A stretch of 64,000 nucleotides of DNA, taken from assembly GCF_040954835.1 (NCBI RefSeq), contig NC_090706.1, positions 21,647,148-21,711,147 on the forward strand, written 5' to 3'. Source of the DNA: Lepisosteus oculatus. Lineage: Eukaryota; Chordata; Actinopteri; Semionotiformes; Lepisosteidae. This document shows, in pieces, positions 12,900 through 25,661 of the stretch (its first letter is position 1; every line of letters starts with the position of its first letter). The translations under genes were made by a program, and so were the position numbers. Below the pieces are notes generated by a model. It had not been told where the DNA came from. It saw nothing but the letters and a program-made list of their open reading frames with translations, and searched no databases.

Positions 12900-15066
12900 T
12901 ATACATGTTTAGTGTAAAAACATGGCATGACTTAATAAAACTAATGTCAAGATCTTGCTATATCCAGCTTCTTGTCCTGACCTGAGGCCAGGAGACATCT
13001 ATTGCCATAAACCAGTTCTGGTTGCATTCCCTTTCCTGGGGTTAGTAGGCATTTTACTTTTTTAATATTGTACACATAGATACACATAGATATCATGCAA
13101 ATCTACAGACCAGTGTGGCAGCAACACAGTAGAAGCCTTGTTGGTCGTGCCCATAAACACTGATAAATTGTGGCAACTGGTTATGATCTGGAAAGGGTTT
13201 TAGGGTCACAGGGGAAGGGAGGAAGGAAGAAAATAGCTTTTTGTTATGTTGTTGTACTGCAAGCTCACCACTCCGAATAAAAGCTTTGATGACTACAGTG
13301 AAAAGTCTTACCGTGATCACTACATCACTATGGCATTTAACAAAAATGTTTTGCTTGCCAAATATCCAGGATTTAATTATATAGACTGTAAAGTCAAGCA
13401 AGGATTCTTAGACGAAACACCGTATATTCTGTAGCAGAAGGTAGCTCCTTTGAGGTTTTGAGATACAGCTGACATTTTTTTACTTTTTTGTTTCACAGTA
13501 ACAACTGCATATTTTATCACAAGGATAAAGTGTAGGTCTTTAGACACACTATACAGCCCAAACATACTTGTAGAGGTGCAAAAAATGGTTACATATTGCT
13601 GAACCAGAAAAATTGTTAATATGTTCTTTTATCTAAAAAAGTTTTGAAATTGTCACTTTGAAATTAACTTTATTAATAAGCTAACAAAAATAACTGTATG
13701 ATTGGCATGCATTTTGGTAAGGTAAGCAGATTTTGAATTATGAATTCAATTATTGAATTAGATTATTGAATCCCGGTAAACATTTAGACATCATAAATGT
13801 TATCAAATTAAAAAACAGGCCTCAGATAAAATCATACAGCCCAACTGCTGTTGTATCAGCCTTTCAAAATTATCAAACAACATTAATAAGAAATGAAAAA
13901 GATTTAGAGCACATGTAAACCAACTTCTGGACAAACAGCTACAGTATCTGCTCATGCAGAATAATTCAATTGTAGCAGTCCTAAACACAATAACAGGCGT
14001 GTCAGGTTTTCTTGGATATGGATGGTGCCCTGTGTTAGCATAAACATAAATCTGCCAAAACCTTCTGAAAAGGCCAATGCAGACTTTCTACCTTACTTCT
14101 TATCAAGTACACACAAGTTCTGAATTTATACCAGCACATCTTAGACTAAATGGTCTTCTCTTGTCTGTAACAATTTTGGACACAGTGCCAGTCAGGAGTA
14201 TTCTTTATAGATCTGTATAACTAGCATCCACATTTAAACCACCTTACTGTCAAGGACACAGAACCTCAATGTTCCCAGATAATTTGCCAGCAGATAGTGG
14301 TGATTTTCAAGGGCTTTGAAGTTCTCCTCTCTCTTAAAATGTGAGAGCAATGAGAAACAGCTTGTGCAGTTCATGTCACAGCTGTTTCACAGGTGCAACA
14401 CCAAATGTTCAGTCACCTAAAAGCTTTTTTTAGCTAGAACGTGTCAAAGAACAACACCCCTACCCCCTCGTCCTTCAACTGAAAGACATACGTTCCTTTA
14501 TGATTTTGGCATCTGATTTATGCTAAATTGTTTTCGCGTAGAGAAAAGAAACAGAGGGGGAAGAATGACAGTTATCTGTCACTGCGTGTGAGTAAATGGA
14601 TTTGAAAAATAATAAAACATTATGTTACGTTAAACTGGAGTAGACGCGTAGCTAGACATGTCGAATTGTTGTCCACAGATCTCCTGCTGATCTGAATTTC
14701 CGACCGTCTTTGCTCAAGGCGACTGGACACTAATGTGACACACAGATACATGGTATCCGGACTTGATACGTGACACATGCTCGGATACTTAAGTCCCAGA
14801 CCGTTTTGAGTCCATATTAGTCATTTCCGTCGAGAACTATGTTTTAGAATTCTTTCTCGTAAAGTGCATTTTTCGCACGTCAACCCTGTGTCAAGGTTTG
14901 GATACCACACAAATTATAACTGACGTATCCCTATGCCCTTTATCTACGGTAATCTTAATAATATTAAACAAATTACGATGCACTGGATCATAGAATGATC
15001 CTAATTAAGTAGCAGTGAACGCTCTCATATAATTATGGTCAAATTTGAAGAGACAAGAGAACTTAC
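12900..15066. other. Likely GIPC1 5' UTR intron, nothing recognised
   Basis: AT-rich non-coding sequence between the Tc1 copy and the candidate first exon. I see no ORF with family resemblance and no repeat shared with the rest of the window. Confidence 0.35.
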
Positions 15067-15800
15067 CTTACTGTTCCTCTTAAAGATCTTCAGTTTAAAA
15101 ACCAGGCATTGACTTTGAATGACGGACTCGCGAAGACCACTTTAAGACAATATTTAAGCTGAAAAACATTTAAATTTTACAGTTTAAAAATTAACGTCCA
15201 CAGATGACGGAAAAACAGTTGGCTTTTTAATTTTAATTATTACTTAAGTACAACTTTAAACATACTACTGTATCACAACAGTGAATTATTATCATTATTT
15301 TTAAAATAACAGCTGTTAATTAAGACACACCCCTGTCTCACCCAGTTTACAAAGCACAGCAGACCCTGAGCAGTACGAACCGATCCCCGCTGAAATCCGA
15401 CGCGCCCTACCGGTTAGATGACCTTTCCGAGACCCAGAAAGATACACACAAAGCAGGACAGTAGACCCTCCGAACCTGTCAAGCTAACATCTGGGTCATC
15501 CTTACCGCGTCAAATGGCAGCCGGAGCCAAATGCTCAATCGCACAGGGAAAGGCTGATAAGGCAAAGCAGCAGGACTCATGCGGCAGGAGGGACGTACTT
15601 TCCCACGGCCAACCAGGACCATCTGAGAGCTTCCAGAGACCAATAGCACCGGGAAACTGGGGGGATTCATGCGGCCGTCGCTCCCAGCCAACCAGAACCT
15701 TCCCAAACTGCTCTCTCCGCTAATCAGAAAAATGCTGTGAAGCGGGTTAAAGGGTAACCAATGGTGCAGGCATCGCTAGGGAGGATGATATTGGTCCTTT
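15067..15800 (-). promoter_or_regulatory. Candidate GIPC1 promoter and noncoding first exon
   Basis: Compared with its surroundings the 15350-15780 part is GC- and CpG-enriched. It contains several CCAAT or ATTGG boxes (for example gagaccaatag near 15636, aaccaatgg near 15757 and atattggtcc near 15790). On the minus strand a strong donor, cagtaag|gtaagt, ends a possible noncoding exon at 15067, which could splice to the acceptor at 11168. No TATA box is evident, which fits a housekeeping promoter. This is inference; no transcript evidence is available. Confidence 0.4.
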
Positions 15801-17425
15801 TTTTTTCGGTTCTGCAAGTAAAAGTTTAACACCGGATCTCTGCATCGTTGAGTCTGATCAGTCCTTGGGGTACAGAACTGGTTTAAACCGGGACTCGGAA
15901 ATGAAGGAGGCATTAGGGAGCAGTTCTGTGCTCCTCTAGATAAGAAAGCGAGACTAGTTTGGGGGATTTATTTTCTGGGCTCTCCTTTACAGTACGTGCG
16001 TTTGTACGACATTGATCTGAAAATATTTCGCTAAACTTGATCAAAGACAAAAACCGGCGGTGATACTACAGAAAGAGATTTACACGGCAAATTGATGTTT
16101 AATAAGAAAATAAATTAATTTACACGAATAAAAATTAAAAAAGTGTTTGTTAGTCCTGTGGGGTGTTCGGAGCAAAATAAGAATATAATGATTAAAATTG
16201 TTGCTGTTTCGTAACTACAAAGGACTGCGATAAAGCAATTAAAAAAATACTTCACTCATCAATTTATGCATAGTACCAGGAATTGTTTTTAAATCATCCT
16301 AAATACTATTAAAGCGACTGATGAATTTAAATAAAAATTGCATAAGTATAGTTTTTCTTACTAACTAGTTTGTTCAGCTTTTCCTTCTTTAGCCAATTTA
16401 ATTCCTAATGTTAGTTTTTTCACTTCCATTGGTCACGTTTAATCCGGTATGAACAAATGTGTCATTCGCTGACCTTACTGTCATAAGAGACATTGCCTCC
16501 ATTCCGTCATAGTGAGTCACATACTATCTCTTAATGAGCTGTGCGTATTCATGCTGCTGTCCTTCAGGGTTCTGTGTCTCAAATAGACATAGGTTCCTTT
16601 AAAGACTAGTATCCTGCAAGATTTTTCAATATTCCTAAGAGTCCTGAAAGAATGTAGGGATGATCTAAAAATCTTTATTATTCTACGGACTGTTTGCATT
16701 AAATCATATGAAAGGATACAAAGAGGTGCTTTCTGTTCAGTCTAAAATACACATACCCTAAGCTTCAGCAGCATGTTGCCCTCTCCATCCTTGTTAAATT
16801 GCTAATTATAAGGTAATACAGTATAGAGCATATGGTTCACTGTCAATACTTTACCTTTAAAGAGTTGTTAATACTTCCATTTGTTCACAGCTGTAGGAAT
16901 TATATACCTTTGATTTACGTATGTGGTAAAAAGTGCCCCTCCAATCTCCAACTCTCCCCTAATGCCCAGGCACACAAGTTTAAGTGTACGAACAAAGGGG
17001 TTTATTCAGTTCTTACAATGTTGAGTAGAACAGTGGCTCTTTGAAATGCAGTATTCCCCAAATTACTACACACAATCAGAAGTATAGCAAGACTATAGCA
17101 GAAAAACAAGCTTCTGCATACTTGCAAAAAGGAAAAAGTAACAAATCCCCCTTACTATTTAATAATAACAATCCAGAAGACCATAAGATTACTTATGCAC
17201 ATTAAACTTCTCTGTGACTGATTCTGCTATTTTTGCAACACTTTACTAAAGTGGTCTCTATCCATTTTCACCATCATAAATGTTGAGAGTCACTGATGCC
17301 CTGTGCCTCCAGAAACACAGAAGACTGTGGTATTCTGTGCATGCCTATTTCCTGATGAGCCCAGGCAAAGGCCACATACAATTAACACAATGTCAGTGAC
17401 ACATGAACTTGGGGTCAGTACCGTT
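15801..17425. other. Intergenic, nothing recognised
   Basis: AT-rich intergenic sequence upstream of GIPC1. No conserved ORF or repeat was recognised. Confidence 0.35.
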
Positions 17426-17742
17426 ACACAGTGGTACAGTGGTTATAGCATTACTGCCTTTTTTAGCACTGGGGCCCTGGATTCGGTTCCTGGGTTTCTA
17501 TCTGCATGGGGTTTGTATGTTCTCCCTGTGCTTGTGTGGTTTCCTCTGGGTGCTCCAGTTTTCCCCCACAGTCCTAAGACATACTGATAGGTTTATTGGT
17601 TTCCCTGGTGTGCGTGTTGTGTGCTGCGGACATCCTGTCCATGATGTACCCCATCTTTCTTTCCGGTTCTGGCATCCCCCCGACCTTGTACTGGCTAAAC
17701 AAGTTAAAAAAGGGATGGATTGATGGATTGGGATGGATTGAT
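17426..17742 (+). mobile_element. tRNA-like SINE, near full length
   Basis: The head has acagtggttatagcatt (A-box-like) and ggattcggttcctgg (B-box-like). The body includes gtttgtatgttctccctgtg, gtgctccagttttccccc and ccttgtactggctaaac, and the 3' end is a ggatggattgatgg repeat. At least eight copies of the family are in this window. Confidence 0.75.
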
Positions 17743-18609
17743 GACTAAACTGGAACCATCAGAATGTCTCAAGGGGTATAAAACTGTTTTAAGGCAGCAC
17801 AAATTTTAAACTTGCTTTATCCCCCAAAAACTTTTATTGGGTGCAGTGGCTCGAAGACAGGGTCAAAAGTTAGAAAGGAGTGCTGCACTCACTAACTCAT
17901 CAGCAACAAACACTTGTTATTATTTGGTTCCCTTTATTGGTTTCATATGGTAATCTAGAATGAAGTAAAGTTATTTTAGGAGCCTCTGCAGCTGATCGAT
18001 TTGGGGAGTGTGGGTCTTCAGACCGATTGCCTTAGTGAAATGCAAAAATAAAACATGCCACGGTATTGAAATCAGTATTATTTTAATTTAGTAAGTTAGA
18101 AGGAAAGAGCATGAAGCTATTGTGCACTTTTAGAGTCTACCTTTAATATGAATGCAGCAAGCTGACATTTCACAATGAAATTCTCTTATGTATTACATGC
18201 TGAATCAGATTTACCTCTGCAGACACCACTAAAAGCCAACAATGATAAGTGCCAGGCTGCTACCGAGGCCTGCATGGACAAAGAGACAGTTCCAGGAATA
18301 TGTCACTGCTCTAACTGTGATTCATTGCATCATGCTAGAGGCAGGATCCCTCCATGTAACCCAGCCTTTCCTCAGCAGGAGGAAATGGGTTGTTGTGGTC
18401 TCAAGGCCTTTTGCAGGTGGAGATATTACTCTGCCGACATTTCCTCTCAATTGAAGTCTCGGTCTACCAGTGTTGCAATACTTTTGGAAACAAATGTACA
18501 CTCTGATCTTTTGGGTTGCGTTTTAAAATTTGGATTTGTATTACACCCAGCAGTACCTGATGTACTATAGGGGATACATTAAAAAAAATCGTCAGTCTTC
18601 ATTAGAAAG
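17743..18609. other. Intergenic, unassigned
   Basis: A 131-codon open frame (18175-18570, plus) is present, with several Cys and His residues, but I recognise no family, signal peptide or splice context. Its composition is not convincing as a gene. Confidence 0.3.
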
Positions 18610-18901
18610 CAGGCATGAAGTTTGTATGTTGTCCCCATATTCACATGGGTTTTCAATAGGTGCTCCAGTTTCCTCCCATAGTCCAAACACTTGCTGGTTG
18701 GTTAAATGGCCCTAGTGTGAATGTGTACAGTATGTCTGTTTGTGCCGTGTGATGGATTAGAGTTGTGTCCGTGCCGTGTGATGGATTAGCATCTCGTCCA
18801 GGTTGTATCCTGCCTTGCATCCATTGTTTGTCAGGATAGGCTGTGGCTTCCCCTATGGCCCTTTACTGGATAAGAGGAATAGAAAATGAATGGATGGATA
18901 G
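18610..18901 (+). mobile_element. tRNA-like SINE, 5'-truncated, with internal duplication
   Basis: Same family as the copy at 17.4 kb, lacking the promoter head and ending in atggatggata. The block gtgccgtgtgatggattag occurs twice in tandem (about 18743-18790), a small internal duplication. Confidence 0.75.
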
Positions 18902-19039
18902 TGACTGAATGTCCCAAGTTTTTTTTTTTCTGTTTTTCATCACTCTTTGTGATTAATAACAGCAGTTTTAATTTCTCACAGAACTTATTTTTTCTAATTA
19001 ATATCAAAGCATGTCAGTCAATGGAATGTACTCTTTCAA

Positions 19040-22000
19040 TTCAATTCAAGATGCTTTATTGGCATGACCGATGAGTACAATCAGTGTTGCCAAAGCAAAT
19101 AAAAAAATTAACATGAAACAAAACAAAAAATAAAAATATAATAAAATCTACAGATTTTACTTATCATAAAATATTTACATATACTTTAAACATATGGAGC
19201 ATTATTGGGAGACAGACTCACTGTTCCTCAGGCTGTGACAGGAGATCACATACTGGGCTGCCAGTTCATCTTAGTTCCCCTCCTCCCTCTCCCACTAGGA
19301 TTGGGACCCATTGTGATTCTGGCAGGTGTGGGAACTCTGGGATTAGATTTCCGAATTTAGGGAAGAATGTTTCTTTAATTCCAGAATATGTCTCACAGTA
19401 CAGTAGGAAGTTCACCTGTGTCTCGATTTCTCCCAGCTGGCAGTAGGAGCACAGCCTGTCTTCTCTGGGAAGCCAGGTCTGTTTGTGTCACCCAGTTTCC
19501 ATGGCCAGGCTGTGGTCACTGAGCCTGTACTTCCTCATGGTCTGTTTTTTTTTGTCAAATATTTGGCTAGTGTGTTTTGTCTGTTTAGGGTTCTGTAGCA
19601 TTCCAGTTTATGTTGTGTTTGTGTGTCCCCCATTGTGTGAGATATTGCTGTTTGATCTGTACTGTGATGTGGTTGATTCTGAGTTGTGGTGCTCTAGCAG
19701 TGCTGTCCTGAGGCTGGCTGGTGTCGGTGTGGCTCGTGCCAGTGAGCCTCAGGACCAGCTGGCTCAGGGGGCTCTGTTTTGGACTCATTTCTTGGCTCAG
19801 CAGGGCTTTGCAGTGGTAGGAATTTTGGTCATTGTTTTTTAGATGTAGCCAATACTTCAATAATCTTTTCTGTTTGTTTATCAATATTGGGTACTGGCCT
19901 AATTCAGCCCTGTACCCATTGTTACATGTTTTTTCTCTGCACATGAAGGATGTTTCTACATATCTCCATGAGCAGAGTTTCTATGGGGTGTTTGTCCCAT
20001 TGAGTGTCCTGGTCTGTGAGGGGACCCCACAGTTCACTGCCGTATAGGGCAATGGGTTGGACTACACTTTCAAATATTTGGAGCCAAAAATTTGTTGGTG
20101 GATTGATGTTGAAGAGCCTCCTTCTTATTGCGTAGAAAGCCCTGGGTGCCTTCTCCCTCAGTGCCTTCACTGCCAGCTCAAAACTCCCAGATGAGTTGGT
20201 GGTGAGACCGAGATATGTGTAGCTGGATGTGTGCTCCAATGTGTTGTTGTTGAGTGTGAATTTGTACCTGTTTCCCTAAGGTCTGGCTTTCTTCTAGAAA
20301 ACCATGACTCTGGTCTTGTCCAGATTGACTGTCAGCGCCCAGGTCTGACTGTAGTGCTCCAGCACTGCCAGGTTCTCCTGCAGCTCCTGTTCTGTGGGCA
20401 ACAGCAGGACAAGGTCATCTGCATAGAGCAGGAACTTGATTTCTGTGTTGTGTAGTATGAGACCAGGGGCTGTAGACTTTTCCAACATTCCTGCTAATTT
20501 CTTGATATAGATATTGAACAGTATTGGGCTCAGGCTGCAGCCCTGTCTCACCCCACGGTCTTGGGTGAAGAATTTGGTCTTTTTGTTTCCAATTTATACT
20601 GCACATTTGTTATCAGAATACATTGATTTAATTACTTATGTCGTAAACTTTGCCCCCTATGACACTTTGGAGTAGTTTATAAAACAATCTTTCATGCCAA
20701 ATCAAGTCAAATGCTTTTTTGAAATCGACAAAGCAGACAAAAAAAATTCCTTTGTCTTTTTGGTGGACATGTTTGTCTATCAGTGTGTGTAGGGTGTGCT
20801 GTAAATATGATCAGATGTGCGGTGATCTGGTAAGAAGTCAATCTGACTCTTGCTCAGGACAATGTGTTTGGTAAGGAAGGCCAGTATTCATGTATTCAGG
20901 ATACTGCAGAATGCTTTCCCCAGGTTACTGTTCACACAGATGCCCCGGTAGTGGTTGGGATCGAGTCTGTCTCCACTCTTATAGATGGGCATGATCAGTC
21001 CTTGATTCCAGGCCTTGGGGAAACAGCCAGCTGTCATGAAGAGATTGAAAAGTTTGAGCAGGGCTTGTTGCAGCTTCGAACTGCTGTGTCTCAGCATCTC
21101 GTTGTTGACTCCATCTTAGCCACAGGCTTTGTGTGGTCTGAGGGCCTGGAGTTTGTCCAGAAGCTTCTGCTCAGTGATCAGGGAGTCTAAGAGGTTTTGG
21201 TTGTCTTTTATAGACAATTCCAAAATTTCAAGTTTTTCATAAATGGTGTTTTGGTCTAAATGAGATGTATTTAGGAGCTTTTGATAGAGATTTTTAAAGT
21301 ATGTTTGCCAGATTGTTCCATTTTGGATGGCCAATTCTTCTGGTTTTGATTTATTTAGATTGTTCCACTTCTCCCAGAAACAGTTCTGATTTAGTGACTC
21401 CTCAGTTTCTGCAAGTTGTTTGTTTATGTATGTGTTTCTTTTTCAGCGTGTGTTTGTAAAGTTTTACCGTTTCACAGTAGCTGAGGCACAGATCTGTGTT
21501 GTTTGGTTGTCTGTGTTTTTGATTTGAGAGTTTTCGTAGTGCATATTTAATGTTTTTATGCTCCTTATCAAACCACTTTTCTTTTGCTTTTGTTTTTTGG
21601 TAGTTTTTTTATTTACTTGTTTTTAGCTTAGATTTTGGTGCTAGTTTGTTATATAGGTGATTTAAATTTTGTATGGCCAAGTTTATGCCTAATCTGTTGG
21701 TTTGATATGGAGTGTTTAGGAATGTGTCCAACAGAGTTTGAATTTCTTAATTGCTCAGTGCAGTTTGTTATCTGTCTAGGCTGTCTGTGTCCCATCTGTA
21801 TGCCTGGTTGAGGTCGTACAGCTTTCTGGGCTGTGTCAGTGTGTCTCTGTGCTGGTGTGCTCTCTTCATGTAGAGTGTGATCTGGCTGTCTGGTAGTCGG
21901 AGAGAGGAGTTTGTGGCCTGACAGTGAAGGCACTGATACACAAAGGGTCCAGGTTAGTGATGGCGTAGTCCACCACACTGCTACCCAGATCTGTGCTGTA

Positions 22001-22560
22001 GGTAAACCTGCCTAGAGAGTCCCCTCTAGTCCTGCCATTGATGATGTACAGGCCCAGCCCTTGACAGAGCTGAAGCCGATCGCGCCAGGTGTTGTTGAAT
22101 GTGGTGTCATGGCTGCACCTGTGTGAGGTGACCAGTGTGTGGTACAGAGGGAATTGTCCGAATACATGAGTGTTTCCCTGTGTGCTGGTAAAGTCTGCCA
22201 GCGTGGATGTTCGTGCATTGAGGTCACCACAGAGCAGCACGTTTCCCTAGCCCTGGAAATGACTGATCTCTGTGTGGAGACTGGGGAGGCTCATTGTAGT
22301 AAGGGGATTCTGAGGGTGGGATGTAGAAAGCACACAGCTGTACAGCTGATATTTCCTTTGATTTTAAGCCAAACTCATGACTCTTCTCTCTTTACTAATT
22401 GTATAGAGTGAATGAGCTCCGCTCACAATGGTCACCCCAGAGTCTCTGTCCCGAGTGATTTGGTTTTTTTTGACAGAGCCTGGGGGACAGTGGGTCTCCA
22501 TGTCTCCCCGACACCATGTCTCCGGTAGGGGCGTCTTTCTTTCACACTTTCTTTTGTGCT
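19040..22560 (-). mobile_element. APE-type LINE (I/Nimb-like), degenerate
   Basis: On the minus strand the element begins with an endonuclease domain (MLLCGDLNART, DYAITNLD) near 22.2-21.9 kb. RT motifs follow: PISLLNSNLG-like near 21.0 kb, RQGCSLSPILFNIYI, and FLLYADDLVLLLP with an intact YADD at about 20420. Then come the C-terminal ALYGSELWGP block and a CPYCQLGE-type cysteine segment near 19.45 kb. It ends in tgccaataaagcatc followed by (TTGAA)n near 19040. Many frameshifts and stops make it inactive. The clade call rests on remembered resemblance of the RT/C-terminal blocks and is tentative. Confidence 0.8.
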
Positions 22561-22778
22561 TGTGTTTTTTCATATAATATAATGTATTACTTTAATAGTA
22601 ATTTAATTGGAAAACAAATAAATATAAAAATATATGTATAATTCAATATGATGTTGAAAATATAACAAACATGACAGAAGCTGTGATCTCCATTTAGGAA
22701 AAGCAATACCTATTTAATTTAGTTCAGTCAGCATGCGTAGGTTGCAAAGGAACAAGTAATAGGTTTATTCCATGCTGA
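22561..22778. other. AT-rich spacer
   Basis: Short AT-rich interval between a LINE and a SINE; nothing recognised. Confidence 0.35.
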
Positions 22779-23142
22779 AAATAATTGCTTACACTTATAT
22801 ACACTTTTCTGGACACTCCACTCAAAGCGCCAGGGTTATACCCCTACTCTTTTCAATAAACACCCTGGGATTTTTAATGACCACAGAGAGTCAGGACCTC
22901 AGTTTTACACCTCATCCAAAGGATGGCGCCTGTTTACAGTATAGTGTCCCCGTCACTATACTGGGGCATTAGGACCCACATAGACTGCAGGGTCTGTGCC
23001 CCCTGCTGGCCCCACTAACGCCTCTTCCAGCAGCAACCTTAGTTTTTCCCAGGAGGTCTCTCATTCAGGTACTGACCAGGCTCACACGTGCTTAGCTTCA
23101 GTGGTTGCCAGTTGTGAGTTGCAGGGTGATATGGCTGCTGGC
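22779..23142 (-). mobile_element. 5S-rRNA-derived SINE with internal deletion
   Basis: On the minus strand the 5S-like head (ctgaagctaagcacgtgtgagcctgg in pieces) is followed by the core. The block between the L2-like 3' end (gcgctttgag-type) and the aaagagtaggggtataacc segment is deleted, so the copy is about 360 bases rather than about 570. It ends in attatt at the low-coordinate side. Confidence 0.85.
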
Positions 23143-23740
23143 CATTAAAGAAAAGAAAAGAAAAGAGAAGAGAGAAAACACAATGTTTCGGCCGTGGATC
23201 CGGCACATCTGAAGAAGGCTCAACCTACTTAATTTGTCTACTTTGTCTGATTTTATCCTTAATAAAATAAGTTCATGAATATCCATTCAATAGTTATTTA
23301 AAAATGATTTGGGAGCCTCCTGCAGGGCCCAATTGTGTCATAAGCTGACTGTGACTTAGGTTCTCTTAGTGGAAGCAGGCGATTGGCTGAGCACCACTAA
23401 GGGTAGGCTGAAATTAGCTGATCAGAGCTAATGACAGTTGAGAGATGATTTGGCTTAGGTGCCAGCAGAGAAAATATGAAGGATTTGACTCCCTGATGAC
23501 CTGCCATTTTGTCTATGACAAATGGATAGTAATGTATGGTGAGAGTTACGCTGATTGGTTCATTGCCCAAGACAACAGGTGGGACAGTAGAAGTGTGATG
23601 ATGTAGGGAGAAAATCTCCTTTAACAAAAAGACGTTGTTCCAAGAACCTGTTTGGTACAGATTAAAATTAAAATATATGGACAGGACTCCAATGGTACAA
23701 ACTCAAGGAAGCAATGGCTAGATTTTTCCTCCTGACTTAG
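23143..23740. other. Spacer with (AAAAG)n and hammerhead-like motif
   Basis: An AAAAG/AAGAG microsatellite lies at about 23148-23182. It is followed by a block containing ggccgtggatccggc and ctgaagaaggctc, which resembles the CUGANGA/GAAAC motifs seen in some dispersed retroelements. The rest, to 23740, is unassigned. Confidence 0.35.
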
Positions 23741-24053
23741 ATAATAATTGCTTACACTTATATAGCACTTTTCTGGACACTCCACTCAAAGCGCTTTACA
23801 GGTAATGGGGACTCCCCTCCACCACCACCACCACCAATGTGAAGCATCCACCTGGATGATGCGACAGCAGCCATAGTGCACCAGAACGCTCACCACACAT
23901 CAGCCATCAGTGGGGAGGAGAGCAAAGTGATGAAGCTAGTTCGTAGAGGGGGATTATTAGGAGGGCCAATGGGAAATTTGGCCAGGACACCGGGGTAACA
24001 CTTTTGATTTTTAATGACCACAGAGAGTCAGGACCTCAGTTTTACATCTCATC
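23741..24053 (-). mobile_element. 5S SINE, left part, split by an LTR
   Basis: This is the 3' half of a minus-strand 5S SINE: attattatt tail, gcgctttgagtggagtgtccag tail block in reverse, and core. It stops abruptly inside the ...catctcatc block, and continues at 25434 with caaaggacggcgcc. The uninterrupted copy at 22.9 kb reads ctcatccaaaggatggcgcc across this point, so the LTR insertion is direct to read. Confidence 0.93.
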
Positions 24054-25429
24054 TGTAGCGGCAATGCTTGTTAATAAGACAGAATTAAGCGTTGGTATGC
24101 TCCTAAAAGAGGCCCCATCTCACCCTCCATCTCTGTGGTGCAGCCACAGAGAAAGAATTCATGCAAGCTGATTTAAGATGTTTTCTTGTGATAAGAACCA
24201 AGCTCCCAGACGGGGATGCAATTAGCTAAGCCTGGCTATCATGATCAATGGTCATCAATTGGCGCCTATCAGTCTAGGGAGTGCCGAATGGACATCTGGA
24301 CTGCATTCCTAAGTGTCAAGAGTAAGTGACTTATATCTCACCTTGACCAACCAATCAGGGACTGGCAGGGCGTGGTAATACCACGTGGGTCTCCAATGCC
24401 CGCCAAACTCTCAACCAATCAGCACACATCTGGGTCTTGATCAAAAAGCGAGCGCAAGCTCAGTTCTGAGCTCTCCTTGGCCATTTTCGTGCATCCTCAG
24501 AGACAATCACGTGACAACTGCTGTTGTCTGCAAAAGGACTTGGACTTTGTTCTAAGCACGAGGCCGAGGATCCCGTACGTACTCAGAATTCTACCAACGT
24601 GAATGCTCCGCTTGATCAACGGCAGCCTACAGTTGGACCCTCGTCGACAACCTGAATAGCTTATTCAGAAGCAGCGCTGGACCGGGAATGAACCAGTTTC
24701 TTCCCAGGCAAAAGAGTGACTTGTGAGGACTCGCGGTCACACTCTGTGCATAGAGACTTTCTACTAGCCAGCCGGACTGCTGGTAGATCCCCTCGGAGCA
24801 ACGACTGCCCTGCGTGCCGCAGTCAGATTCCTCCGCCCGTCCTACTCCCAGCTGCACCTCGACTGGTTGGCCGGTAGCCAGAGGACGCCGACACAACGCC
24901 CATTGGACAACCACTGGAACAGAGGCTGCAACAGAGCCTGTCAGCTGGTTTGGTGTTCGTGCCGGGAAATTCCAAATCCAAACACAGTGGATAAGTAAAC
25001 CCCATGTTCTACATTGCGTCTCGAGAATTCAATTGTACCTCAACACAAGTTGTTATCAATTTAATTCATGAGTAACGTATTTACTTCCGAGTTTAGAGTA
25101 ACAGTGGGTAATAACACTGATTAGCGATTTGGTAACCGAAGATATATATTGACATATATTCTCTGTTGTGTATCTCTTTGTTTGCATCTCTTCGAGATTA
25201 TATACCTTGTATATTGATAACCCTCACAGTAAGGTCTGCCGCTCGTATCCAGGCAGACTAGTATATGTTTGGTGCACAGTTTATATTAATAAATGTATCT
25301 CGTGTATTGAACCCGTGTGTGTGCGTTGTTAGTTGTTCTGATGATTGATTTTCTAAAAGCCCCAACGAACAACCTCGTGATTACTGCTACAATTAATAAT
25401 TGTCTCAGTAAACCCATCAAACCACTACA
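24054..25429. mobile_element. Solo LTR (~1.38 kb), family A copy 1
   Basis: The element starts TGTAGCGGCAATGC and ends CCACTACA, with TGTAG/CTACA terminal inverted repeats. It is flanked by the 4-base duplication CATC (24050-24053 and 25430-25433). It holds no coding domain. An AATAAA lies at 25288-25293, about 140 bases before the plus-strand end, which suggests plus orientation (U3-R-U5 left to right). A related copy is at 28267. The termini and target duplication fit an LTR; the length and 4-base duplication are compatible with an endogenous retrovirus or a gypsy-type parent, which cannot be decided here. Confidence 0.85.
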
Positions 25430-25433
25430 CATC

Positions 25434-25661
25434 CAAAGGACGGCGCCTGTTTACAGTATAGTGTCCCCGTCACTATACTGGGGCATTAGGACCCACACAG
25501 ACCACAGGGTGAGCACCCCCTGCTGGCCCCACTAACACCTCTTCCAGCAGCAACCTTAGTTTTTCCCAGGAGGTCTCTCATCCAGGTACTGACCAGGCTC
25601 ACACCTGCTTAGCTTCAATGGGTTGCCAGTTGTGAGTTGCAGGGTGATATGGCTGCTTGCA
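25434..25661 (-). mobile_element. 5S SINE, right part (5S-like head)
   Basis: Continuation of the SINE split at 24053. On the minus strand it starts near 25661 with ggctgctggc-type and 5S-like sequence (gaagctaagcaggtgtgagcc, cagtacctggatgagagacc, both in pieces). It runs to the insertion point. Confidence 0.93.

Noticed and set aside
18175..18570. 131-codon open frame on the plus strand with Cys/His residues
   Set aside because: No family resemblance, no splice or promoter context, and it lies among repeats; the length is possible by chance.
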